Assembly (NCBI RefSeq): GCF_001625595.1
Contig: NZ_AUXT01000189.1
Location: forward strand, 1-32,030
Reading direction: 5' to 3'
Length of the DNA: 32,030 bases
Origin: Pseudoalteromonas luteoviolacea NCIMB 1942
GTDB lineage: Bacteria > Pseudomonadota > Gammaproteobacteria > Enterobacterales > Alteromonadaceae
The position numbers and the translations under genes are program-made. The notes below the pieces were generated by a model that searched no databases, was not told the DNA's origin, and worked only from the letters and a program-made list of their open reading frames with translations. Below, one piece after another: positions 23,897 through 32,030 of the stretch; positions within the stretch are counted from its first letter, which is position 1, and each line of letters opens with the position of its first letter.

Positions 23897-25969
23897 ATGC
23901 ACACGCCAGATTATAAGCTATCATTGAAAAAGGACCATAAGGTGAGTTTTTTAAGGCAATTTCACTCTATCGTGTCAGACCAGACACTCTCAACAGAACA
24001 GAAAATACACTGTTTACTCAAGTTTGGGTTAGAAGTTTTTTCACTGGAAATTGCGATCGTGAGTCAAGTTGTAGGTTCTAACTACGTCATATTATATGTG
24101 GAGTCAGACAATCCAGACCTAACGCCAAAATGCAGCTTTGATTTGGGCAGCACATACTGTGCCCATACGCTCAAAGCTGACAAGGCACTTTGTTTTCACC
24201 ATGCCGGTAACAGTATAATTTCCACCCATCCCTGCTACTCAAACTTTCAATTAGAGTCATACATTGGAGCTCCGATTAGAGTAGGAAATGGGACACTGGG
24301 AACCGTCAATTTTTCCTCGCCAAAAATTAGCCAACCTTTTACCTTGGACCATATTGACTATGTAGAACTGTTCGCACAATGGTTGGGCTCCGAGTTTGCT
24401 AGGCGTAAAGCAGAGATAGTGCTACATGACAACTATAAAACACTAGAGAGAATGGAAAAGGTTGCCTCGATAGGAAGTTGGAGATTAGATTTAGAGGGTC
24501 AGCATTTATTTTGGAGTGACCAAACAAAACAGATTCATGACTTGCCTAACCACGAAACACCGACGTTAAATTTATGGCTTTCGCTCTTTGAGTGCGATGA
24601 ACATAAGCAGCAATTTTTGCGCTCTATGTCTGATGCTGATTTAACGGCAAAGCCTTGGGAGGTTGAGCTACAATTGATGACGATAACAGGCAGGCGCATT
24701 TGGGTATCGTGGCATGGTGAAGCTCAATATACCGATGGAAAATGCACCAGTTTATTCGGTTCTCTTCAGGATATTACGCAGTCTGTAGAACTTCGTGAAA
24801 CGTTGAAGGGGCAGCGTCATGAAGCAGAAATGCTGTTGAATGAAAGAAGTTACTTTTTGTCCAAGATATGTCACGAAATGAGAACGCCTCTTAACGGTAT
24901 ATCTGGATTACTTATCAATTCTCTAGACGACGTTGATACCGAGATCAGAACTGAGAACTTACAATTAGCTTTGCGCAGTGCCGATATACTGTTAGGCCTT
25001 GTGAATGAAGTACTCGACTTTTCGAAAATTTCTCAAGAAGGGCTGACTTTAGCACCCCAACCTACTGATATTTCTATTGCAATGTCGGATGTCGTTGAGC
25101 TGTACAAACAACTCATCAAAAACCCCGAAGTAAAATTTGAGACCAATATAAAAATTAGAGCAAATTGCATGGTGTTGTGCGATTCGGTCAGATTGAACCA
25201 GATACTCACTAACCTACTGAGCAACTCACTGAAATTCACCACGCAAGGGGCCATTCAATTGTCCGTTGAGTCTGCCGATACACTCTCGGGGATTATACTT
25301 CATATATTAGTTTCAGACACCGGAATTGGGATGTCTTCAAATAGTCTCAACACTTTATTTCAACCATTTAAACAAGGCGAAAAAGAAATAGGCAGCCAAT
25401 ATGGAGGGACTGGACTTGGTATGTCCATTGTCAAAGAGCTCATAGAGGTCATGAATGGGCGTATTGAAGTTAAAAGCACACTTGGTGAAGGGAGCCAATT
25501 TAAGGTTTCAATCCCTTTTGATACAACTTCTGTACAAGCAATAGAGGAGCCTCGTCAAGATACCGCCTTTGATGCATCCAAACTTAATGTGCTCGTTGTT
25601 GAAGACAATGAAATTAACCAGAAAGTGATGGAAACTTATTTGCTAAAGTTTAACATCACCTCAGACTTTGCCAGTAACGGCGAGATTGCGCTTGAGAAGT
25701 GTTCAGCCAAAGCCTATGACTTAGTTTTTATGGACAGTATCATGCCCGTCATGGACGGGTTAACAACCACCAAAAACCTTCTGCAGAAAAAGCTTTTACC
25801 AAGCCATGCCCACATTGTCGCCTTAACCGGCAATACCTCTGAAGAAGACAAAGCAGCTTACGAGCTAGCTGGGATGAATGATGTGCTCTTAAAACCAATC
25901 GGTTTAATGCCGCTCGCTGAGGCGTTATCAAATTGTCTAGAAAACCTCCGCGAGCACAATAAAGTTTAG
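23897..25969 (+). CDS. Hybrid sensor histidine kinase (GAF-PAS-HisKA-HATPase-REC)
   Basis: A 690-residue cytoplasmic sensor kinase with no membrane segment. Domains in order: GAF (~30-170; GSTYCAHTLKADKAL), PAS/PAC (~186-300; SIGSWRLDLE, GSLQDITQ), HisKA with His326 in CHEMRTPLNG, HATPase (~425-540; NQILTNLLSNSLKFT, DTGIGM, GGTGLGMSIVKEL), and a receiver (~563-680) with Asp613 in FMDSIMPVMDG and Lys666 in LLKPI. All catalytic residues are present. It lacks an HPt domain, so relay needs a separate HPt, perhaps the one near 22 kb. The ATG at 23897 has no clear ribosome site; the GTG at 23942 (residue 16) has AAAAAGGA 7 bases upstream and is a credible alternative that would not affect any domain. 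Confidence 0.93.
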   Translation: MHTPDYKLSLKKDHKVSFLRQFHSIVSDQTLSTEQKIHCLLKFGLEVFSLEIAIVSQVVGSNYVILYVESDNPDLTPKCSFDLGSTYCAHTLKADKALCFHHAGNSIISTHPCYSNFQLESYIGAPIRVGNGTLGTVNFSSPKISQPFTLDHIDYVELFAQWLGSEFARRKAEIVLHDNYKTLERMEKVASIGSWRLDLEGQHLFWSDQTKQIHDLPNHETPTLNLWLSLFECDEHKQQFLRSMSDADLTAKPWEVELQLMTITGRRIWVSWHGEAQYTDGKCTSLFGSLQDITQSVELRETLKGQRHEAEMLLNERSYFLSKICHEMRTPLNGISGLLINSLDDVDTEIRTENLQLALRSADILLGLVNEVLDFSKISQEGLTLAPQPTDISIAMSDVVELYKQLIKNPEVKFETNIKIRANCMVLCDSVRLNQILTNLLSNSLKFTTQGAIQLSVESADTLSGIILHILVSDTGIGMSSNSLNTLFQPFKQGEKEIGSQYGGTGLGMSIVKELIEVMNGRIEVKSTLGEGSQFKVSIPFDTTSVQAIEEPRQDTAFDASKLNVLVVEDNEINQKVMETYLLKFNITSDFASNGEIALEKCSAKAYDLVFMDSIMPVMDGLTTTKNLLQKKLLPSHAHIVALTGNTSEEDKAAYELAGMNDVLLKPIGLMPLAEALSNCLENLREHNKV

Positions 25970-26002
25970 AGCTAAATCGCGCATTGTTAATTGTGATACT
26001 CA

Positions 26003-28468
26003 CTACGACGTTAAATAATGAATAACGTCCTCCACGCCCGTCATCCTTTTTAGCCATACTTTATAGTCTTCAAATGGCAATGGCCGAGAAATAAAATAAC
26101 CTTGGCCTATATCGCACTCAAAGCTTTGTAGTTGCCTGTAGCTTCCTTCACTTTCAACGCCCTCTGCAACTACGATTGATCCTAAGCTATGCGCCATGTC
26201 ACAAGTCGCTTTGCAAATGGTTTGGTTTGTCTTAGAACTCTCCAAGTCCATGACAAAACGCTTGTCTACTTTTAATTTATCAAACCCAAGCTGACTTAAA
26301 TAAGCCAAGGATGAATAGCCTGTGCCAAAATCATCTATCGCAACTTTAATACCGACACTTCGATAGTCAGTTAAACTATCAAACAACATGGTTTCATTCT
26401 CTACGGTGGCAGACTCTGTCACTTCGAGAACAATTTGAGATGGGATAAGTTCATAGTGATTAATCAATTCAATTAATTGAACCGTCAACTCTTTTCTTCC
26501 AACGTCTCGTCCAGAGATGTTCAAAGACAGTGTATGAGAAGGCAGTAATTGAACTAGCTCTGCTTGCTGCTTTAATCCTGACTCAATAACCCACTCAGTC
26601 AATTCATAAATAATACCTGACGACTCAGCGATTGGAATAAATTCACTGGGAGGGATCACGCCCAATTCGGGATGGTGCCACCGCAATAGTGCCTCAGCAC
26701 CGTAAACTCGCCCTGATTTCAAGTGCAGCTGAGGCTGTAGATATAAACTCAACTGCTCTCGTTCAATGGCAACTTTTAACGCAGAAGCAATTTTTATACG
26801 TCGCTGAGATACAATTGAATTACCAAAATCAAATAACTGCCATTTATTAGTGCCTACGGGTTTGGCGGCCATCGCTTGCATTGCGCACTGGGTGAGAGAA
26901 TCAGCACTGGAAGCGTGGATCGGGTTGCTTGCCACACCAATTTCTAATTGGTCTACCAGTAAGTCACCACCAAAATCAATGCCCTCTTCAAAGCTGGCTG
27001 ATAAAATGCACACAAACTGCTCTACTTGACTAAGCTCAAACTTACCAATTAAAACCACAGCAAACAAAGAGTCATCAAGCCTGTAAATAGAGGTATGACT
27101 CTTCAAATCCTCCGCTATAACAAAATTGCCATACGTGCCTAACTGTTCCCCGACCTTTATGAGCAGCTTTTTCAAGTGCGCATTTGCATAGTTCCATCCC
27201 ATATTTAAACGTATTGTTTGTAACACCAAAGGTCGAAACAGTAATAATGTATGTGGTTTACTTTCTTTGTCCAAAGCCTCCAGACTTTGCTGCAACATGT
27301 ATCGGTTTGGAGCACCAGTATCTTTGTCATGGGTAGCATAGAACATCAACTTTCTTTTTTTGTTTTTATCATGCCAATACAAATAGCAGGAAAGCATCAC
27401 GACATGAAGCGTTATCAATAGATGACTTAAGAGAGATTCATCGACGGGAATGAAGACCCCAAATTGATTCACAAAAATTGACGCCTTTAAGGCAAAAATA
27501 GGTAACCAGGTCAGTACCAATACCAGTACTTCATCTTTATGCTCAGCATACTGACTTTTTAAAACCACAGCATATAAAATACAGCAAATTAAGCTTGCCA
27601 AAACATGAAAAACGAGTGAGTTCTGTGCATTGAGAGGCGCTATAAGTACAGCCAATGCAGTAATAAACCAAATAGATGCTGTCACTAGCTTGGTATATTG
27701 CCCATCAGCCCTTTTCTCAACCATAAAATGATATAAAAATAAAATTGCGAAAATTAACGATAATAAAAAGATTTGACTGTGGAAAGTAGCGAAATACCCT
27801 ACCATATCATTTGGAAACAGAAGTGTATTAGCACCATTATAAACGCCACTTTGAACACTTATGCACACAAAGTAAGCCGCCAAAGATCCTAGACCTTTGC
27901 GAGATTGACCCAGCGCCATTAGCAACACAAAAAACGCGATGAAATAATGAACACCGCTACTTGCCCCCAGTACGAATAGTCGTTTGCTTAATACTTGACG
28001 ATATTCACTGAAGGACATCACTGACAATGACAACATGCCGCTATATTTTGCATGAACTTGAATATATACTTTTGCAGATTGTCCATCATCAATTAAAGCT
28101 TGATAAGGCAATATGCTTTGCTCTGCCGAAGTATAGCCAATTATGGGCGATGCCAGCACGTAGTCAACGACAGAGCCTGCGACTACTCGATACAGTTTAA
28201 CATGCCCTTCAATTGGGCTTGTAATGGCAACTATATGCTTGTTTTTGTCATCGCTACTTACCTTAACCCAAACGGTTTCCCCTTTATTGAATTTCGTTTT
28301 TGTATCGATAGAACTAAAGTGGTTTTTACGATCAATAACAGCATCAATCGAGAGTTGATTGGATGTATCAGCAAAGCGCTCAATAGTATAACTTCCCTGA
28401 GCAGCCTCTAATTTAAAACAACCCGCCAACAATAAAATGATAAAGAGCTTCACTGTTATAAACCACAT
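26003..28468 (-). CDS. 7TMR-DISM-type membrane c-di-GMP phosphodiesterase, degenerate GGDEF + EAL
   Basis: An 821-residue inner-membrane signalling protein. An N-terminal signal with a lipobox-like LLAGC precedes a periplasmic sensor (~25-155, 7TMR-DISM extracellular type) and about seven membrane helices (~165-375). A GGDEF domain (~380-545) follows, with its active-site loop reading RLDDSLF in place of GGDEF, so cyclase activity is unlikely. The EAL domain (~559-805) is intact: Glu592 in AEALLRW, LNISGRD, EVTES, IDDFGTGYSSL (Asp712, Asp713), LKVDKRF, VAEGVES, GQGYFISRPLP. It should hydrolyse c-di-GMP. A GTG at 28474 exists but abuts AAGGAG; the ATG at 28468 has proper spacing. Confidence 0.92.
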   Translation of the reverse strand: MWFITVKLFIILLLAGCFKLEAAQGSYTIERFADTSNQLSIDAVIDRKNHFSSIDTKTKFNKGETVWVKVSSDDKNKHIVAITSPIEGHVKLYRVVAGSVVDYVLASPIIGYTSAEQSILPYQALIDDGQSAKVYIQVHAKYSGMLSLSVMSFSEYRQVLSKRLFVLGASSGVHYFIAFFVLLMALGQSRKGLGSLAAYFVCISVQSGVYNGANTLLFPNDMVGYFATFHSQIFLLSLIFAILFLYHFMVEKRADGQYTKLVTASIWFITALAVLIAPLNAQNSLVFHVLASLICCILYAVVLKSQYAEHKDEVLVLVLTWLPIFALKASIFVNQFGVFIPVDESLLSHLLITLHVVMLSCYLYWHDKNKKRKLMFYATHDKDTGAPNRYMLQQSLEALDKESKPHTLLLFRPLVLQTIRLNMGWNYANAHLKKLLIKVGEQLGTYGNFVIAEDLKSHTSIYRLDDSLFAVVLIGKFELSQVEQFVCILSASFEEGIDFGGDLLVDQLEIGVASNPIHASSADSLTQCAMQAMAAKPVGTNKWQLFDFGNSIVSQRRIKIASALKVAIEREQLSLYLQPQLHLKSGRVYGAEALLRWHHPELGVIPPSEFIPIAESSGIIYELTEWVIESGLKQQAELVQLLPSHTLSLNISGRDVGRKELTVQLIELINHYELIPSQIVLEVTESATVENETMLFDSLTDYRSVGIKVAIDDFGTGYSSLAYLSQLGFDKLKVDKRFVMDLESSKTNQTICKATCDMAHSLGSIVVAEGVESEGSYRQLQSFECDIGQGYFISRPLPFEDYKVWLKRMTGVEDVIHYLTS

Positions 28469-28684
28469 ACCCACCTCCTTGAGTAAGTGATTAAATTAGG
28501 ATCAAACTGTTTTGGTCAATACCCTGTAAACAAACATCACGCTCATACTAAATGACACAAGAATTTGCACCTAAAAATAGGTACTTACTGCATTAACCCA
28601 AACCGCTTAGCTCAATTATGGAAGCTGTAATGATAATTACCAGCTATTAGGAAAAATAATGCGTTTTGGGACAGTAAAAAATGA

Positions 28685-29758
28685 TTAATCATCCGTGATA
28701 ACTATCTCAACACCATTACTGTCATGTAATTGTAGGTACAGCATGCTACTAATCAATTGAGCACTGTATATATAGTGTTCGCTAATAGGCAGATCTTTGT
28801 CAATTAGGTTAGCGCCATGCTCTGACTCTTCCCGAATTTGAATATCCAAAGGGATTTCTGCCAACAGTGGTACTCCATGACGGGCAGCCAATTGGTTGCC
28901 GCCATCCTTCCCAAATAGGTGGTTTTTTCCACCACAGTGCGAGCAATTAAAAAAGCTCATATTTTCAATCAAGCCGATAATCGGCAAATTAACCTGCGAA
29001 AACATTGCGATACCCTTCTGAGCATCTGCCAAGGCCAAATCTTGCGGCGTAGTTACTATGACTGCGCCACTTGCGGGAAGCTTCTGCGTCATCGTCAGCT
29101 GAATATCCCCAGTACCTGGTGGCATATCTACGATCAAATAGTCTAACTCACCCCAGTCGGTTTCATTGAGTAGTTGGTTCAAAGCTTGCGATGCCATTGG
29201 GCCTCGCCATACCGTCGCATTTTCTGCTGGTACAAGGTAACCAATCGACATCGTCTTTAGCCCATACTTCTCCATAGGGTTAAGTACTTTTTCATCTTTA
29301 GCAGTCGGTTGTTCGCCCACAAGACCCAGCAACGAAGGAATTGATGGCCCATAAATATCCGCGTCTAACAAGCCAACTCTTGCACCTTCAGATTTAAGCG
29401 CCAAAGCCAAATTTACCGCAGTAGTTGACTTTCCTACGCCCCCCTTACCTGAGGCTACCAAAATAATATGTTTAATCTTTTTAAACTTATAGTGGGGAGC
29501 CAACCGAGTATTGATAGAAATATTGATCTCGTGGTTTAAGCTGTCTTGCAAGTATGTTTTCAGAATGGGCTGCTGCGATAATGCGGCAAATGGCAAGTCA
29601 ATACACACTTGCCACCCGTTATTTTCTTTTTTAATTTGTTCAATCCATTGGGGTTGAATACCCATCGGAAAAATTGCACTTCGATAATTATTTAAAAGCT
29701 CAATGATTTTCTTTTCAACAGGATCTTCTTTGCTGAACAAACTCTTGATACCAAACAT
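28685..29758 (-). CDS. mrp: Mrp/ApbC-type P-loop iron-sulfur carrier ATPase
   Basis: A 357-residue Mrp/ApbC/NBP35-family protein that carries and delivers Fe-S clusters in the cytoplasm. A short N-terminal MIP18-like region (~12-90) precedes the ATPase with deviant Walker A SGKGGVGKST (103-112), LLDADIYGPSIP (130-141), WRGPMAS, DYLIVDMPPGTGD (206-218), and the cluster-binding pair Cys272/Cys275 (CSHC). It is slightly shorter than E. coli Mrp (369). It is divergent from metG, the same arrangement as in E. coli. The ~200 bases between its stop and the GGDEF/EAL gene show no other gene. Confidence 0.95.
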   Translation of the reverse strand: MFGIKSLFSKEDPVEKKIIELLNNYRSAIFPMGIQPQWIEQIKKENNGWQVCIDLPFAALSQQPILKTYLQDSLNHEINISINTRLAPHYKFKKIKHIILVASGKGGVGKSTTAVNLALALKSEGARVGLLDADIYGPSIPSLLGLVGEQPTAKDEKVLNPMEKYGLKTMSIGYLVPAENATVWRGPMASQALNQLLNETDWGELDYLIVDMPPGTGDIQLTMTQKLPASGAVIVTTPQDLALADAQKGIAMFSQVNLPIIGLIENMSFFNCSHCGGKNHLFGKDGGNQLAARHGVPLLAEIPLDIQIREESEHGANLIDKDLPISEHYIYSAQLISSMLYLQLHDSNGVEIVITDD

Positions 29759-29951
29759 ACAAATAAAACGCCATCAGGTGGTGAAAATAACGCTGGAATT
29801 ATGTAACATTCAGTTCATTAAGACCAGTCAAAATCGCGTTAAGAGGGCATATTCCAGTTAAAGATTAAAACTGTACTAAATTCAACCGTTAAAATTAGAA
29901 CAGTACTTCAACTGGTATTAGTCAATGCGGCTAAAAAACCATGGGAAAACT

Positions 29952-31976
29952 ATGACAAAGAGAAAAATTCTCATTACCAGTGCATTACCGTATGCAAATG
30001 GCCCAACTCATTTAGGGCACTTATTAGAATATATTCAAACCGATGTTTGGTCTCGTTTCCAAAAAATGCGTGGCCACGAGGCATACTATGTATGTGCAGA
30101 TGACGCTCATGGTACTCCGATCATGCTTAATGCTCAGAAGCAGGGCATTACACCTGAAGAAATGGTTAAAAACGTCAGTATAGAAAGGCAGCGTGATTTT
30201 GCTGATTTCAATATTGTGTTTGACAACTACCATAGTACACATAGTGAAGAGAACAAAGCGCTTAGTGAGCTTATCTATACTCGCCTAAACGATAAAGGTC
30301 ACATCAAAAAACATACTATTTCGCAACTCTTCGATCCTGAAAAAAGTATCTTCTTACCTGATCGTTTTGTTACTGGCACTTGCCCAACCTGTAACGCAGA
30401 TGACCAAAATGGTGACAGCTGTGATGCATGTGGTGCAACATATAGCCCAACAGAACTCAAAAATCCTAAGTCTGCGATGTCTGGTGCTACGCCAGTTTTG
30501 AAAGACTCTGAACACTTTTTCTTTGACTTACCGGCCTTCGAAGGTATGTTAAAAGAATGGTTGCATTCAGGCAGCTTGCAGGCAGAAATGGCAAACAAAC
30601 TAGAAGAGTGGTTTGCAGAAGGCTTGCAGCAATGGGATATCAGCCGAGATGCACCTTACTTTGGGTTTGAGATCCCAGGAGCTCCTGGCAAGTACTTTTA
30701 TGTCTGGCTTGATGCACCTATCGGTTATATGGCTAGCTTTAAAAACCTATGCGACAAAAGCGGCATAGACTTTGATAGCTTTTGGGGTAAAGATTCTGAC
30801 GCAGAACTTTACCACTTCATTGGTAAGGACATCATTTACTTCCACAGTTTATTCTGGCCTGCAATGCTTGAGGGCGCAGAATTTAGAAAGCCAACAAATG
30901 TATTCGCGCACGGCTTTGTTACAGTAAATGGCGCTAAGATGTCTAAGTCAAAAGGTACGTTTATCAAAGCAAGAACCTACTTAGAACATTTAGATCCAGA
31001 GTACTTACGCTATTACTACGCAGCTAAACTGAACAGCGGCATTACCGATCTAGATCTAAACCTAGAAGATTTTGCACAGCGTGTGAATTCTGATCTTGTT
31101 GGCAAAGTGGTTAATATTGCTAGCCGATGTTCTGGTTTCATCACCAAAAAGTTTTCTGGCAAGCTTAGTGAAGTAATTATGGATGAAGCGCTTTTAGCAG
31201 AGTTCACAGCAGCTTCAGAAACAATTTCTACGCATTATGAAAACCGCGAATATAGTCGAGCTATTCGTGAAATTATGACACTTGCAGATAAAGCAAATCA
31301 GTTTATTGACGCTGAAGCACCGTGGGTACTTATTAAGGATGAAGCAACACAAGAACGTGCGCACCAAGTATGCTCACTAGGTCTGAATATGTTCAAGGTT
31401 ATCCTGACGTACTTGAAACCTGTTCTACCAGGCATGAGTGCGAATGTTGAGCAGTTCTTAGCGACTGAGTTACATTGGGACACGATTGCTGAACCATTGA
31501 AGGGTCATGAAATCAATAAATTTAAAGCACTAATGCAACGTGTAGATTTAGATAAAGTAAACGCTATGTTGGAAGCATCCAAAGAAAGCTTAGAATCAGC
31601 AAAGCCAGCTATAGATCCAAATAGCCCGCTAGCAAAAGAGTCTATCGCAGATGAAATCGAGTTCAACGATTTTGCTAAAGTAGACTTACGCGTAGCAAAG
31701 ATTGCCAAGGCAGAGCATGTAGAAGGTGCAGAAAAGCTTTTAAAACTTACGCTAGATCTAGGCGGAGAAACCCGCCAAGTGTTTGCAGGTATTAAGTCTG
31801 CATACGCGCCAGAAGACATCGAAGGCAAGTTAACAGTTATGGTTGCAAACCTTAAGCCGCGTAAAATGCGTTTTGGACTGTCAGAAGGCATGGTATTGGC
31901 AGCAGGTCCAGGCGGAAAAGAGATCTATATTTTGAACCCTGATGAAGGGTCAGAACCTGGAATGCGAGTAATGTAA
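29952..31976 (+). CDS. metG: Methionyl-tRNA synthetase
   Basis: Charges tRNA(Met) with methionine. The 674-residue protein is complete and close to E. coli MetG (677). Class I motifs HLGH (20-23) and KMSKS (329-333) frame the catalytic domain; the zinc knuckle has Cys144, Cys147, Cys157 and Cys160; an anticodon-binding helical domain follows, and a C-terminal tRNA-binding OB fold (~570-674; [20 protein letters not shown]) ends the chain, typical of dimeric MetG. The frame stays open to 29925, but the ATG at 29952 has GGGAAA upstream and fits the family N-terminus ([15 protein letters not shown]). It is divergent from mrp across ~190 bases. Nothing further is seen after its stop. Confidence 0.97.
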   Translation: MTKRKILITSALPYANGPTHLGHLLEYIQTDVWSRFQKMRGHEAYYVCADDAHGTPIMLNAQKQGITPEEMVKNVSIERQRDFADFNIVFDNYHSTHSEENKALSELIYTRLNDKGHIKKHTISQLFDPEKSIFLPDRFVTGTCPTCNADDQNGDSCDACGATYSPTELKNPKSAMSGATPVLKDSEHFFFDLPAFEGMLKEWLHSGSLQAEMANKLEEWFAEGLQQWDISRDAPYFGFEIPGAPGKYFYVWLDAPIGYMASFKNLCDKSGIDFDSFWGKDSDAELYHFIGKDIIYFHSLFWPAMLEGAEFRKPTNVFAHGFVTVNGAKMSKSKGTFIKARTYLEHLDPEYLRYYYAAKLNSGITDLDLNLEDFAQRVNSDLVGKVVNIASRCSGFITKKFSGKLSEVIMDEALLAEFTAASETISTHYENREYSRAIREIMTLADKANQFIDAEAPWVLIKDEATQERAHQVCSLGLNMFKVILTYLKPVLPGMSANVEQFLATELHWDTIAEPLKGHEINKFKALMQRVDLDKVNAMLEASKESLESAKPAIDPNSPLAKESIADEIEFNDFAKVDLRVAKIAKAEHVEGAEKLLKLTLDLGGETRQVFAGIKSAYAPEDIEGKLTVMVANLKPRKMRFGLSEGMVLAAGPGGKEIYILNPDEGSEPGMRVM

Positions 31977-32030
31977 TATACTTCTATCTACAAAAAGCCA
32001 CCTCCTCGGTTAATGCCGATCAGTTAAGAA

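Noticed and set aside
28681..28692. Palindrome atgattaatcat at the mrp stop codon
   Set aside because: Short and AT-rich with no loop or U-tract, so not a terminator.

Overview
The window looks like chromosomal DNA of a marine gammaproteobacterium of the order Alteromonadales, most like Pseudoalteromonas. The basis is gene order and protein resemblance: yfbV/ackA-pta, yffB-dapE, alaA, tapT, and mrp divergent from metG, in moderately AT-rich DNA. The genus is an inference. I see no tRNA or rRNA gene, CRISPR array, insertion sequence, integrase or replication origin. No gene-free stretch exceeds 300 bases.

Region 1 (about 1-13.3 kb) is the accessory part. Seven genes on the minus strand run from 12397 down to 221 with gaps of 2 to 75 bases. 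Six start with a signal peptide or N-terminal membrane anchor; the RTX protein has only a weak N-terminal hydrophobic stretch. In transcription order they encode: a membrane-anchored coiled-coil protein; a large unrecognised exported coiled-coil protein; an Ig-like protein with a DUF1566/Lcl_C end; a small DUF1566/Lcl_C protein; an RTX calcium-binding repeat protein; an M4-type zinc metalloprotease with PKD-like and GEVED-like modules; and a protein ending in an intein-like Hint domain. A terminator hairpin follows the last gene, and another hairpin sits between the second and third genes. A small PKD protein with a GlyGly-CTERM-like tail is transcribed divergently. I recognise the domains but not the locus as a named system. 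It reads as a secreted or surface module combining adhesion-type domains, calcium binding, proteolysis and possible self-cleavage.

Region 2 (13.3-20.5 kb) is mostly housekeeping. yfbV lies opposite ackA-pta, the acetate/acetyl-CoA pathway. A tightly overlapping five-gene run follows: an ACT-domain protein, a single-domain EIIA-like protein, yffB, dapE (lysine/peptidoglycan precursor synthesis) and an M15 peptidase.

Region 3 (20.5-28.5 kb) holds alaA, an HPt phosphotransfer protein, tapT overlapping a CLCA_X-type putative metalloprotease, a hybrid histidine kinase without its own HPt, and a membrane protein with a degenerate GGDEF and an intact EAL domain. The nearby HPt is a plausible partner of the kinase.

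Region 4 (28.5-32.0 kb) holds mrp (apbC) and the divergent, complete metG.
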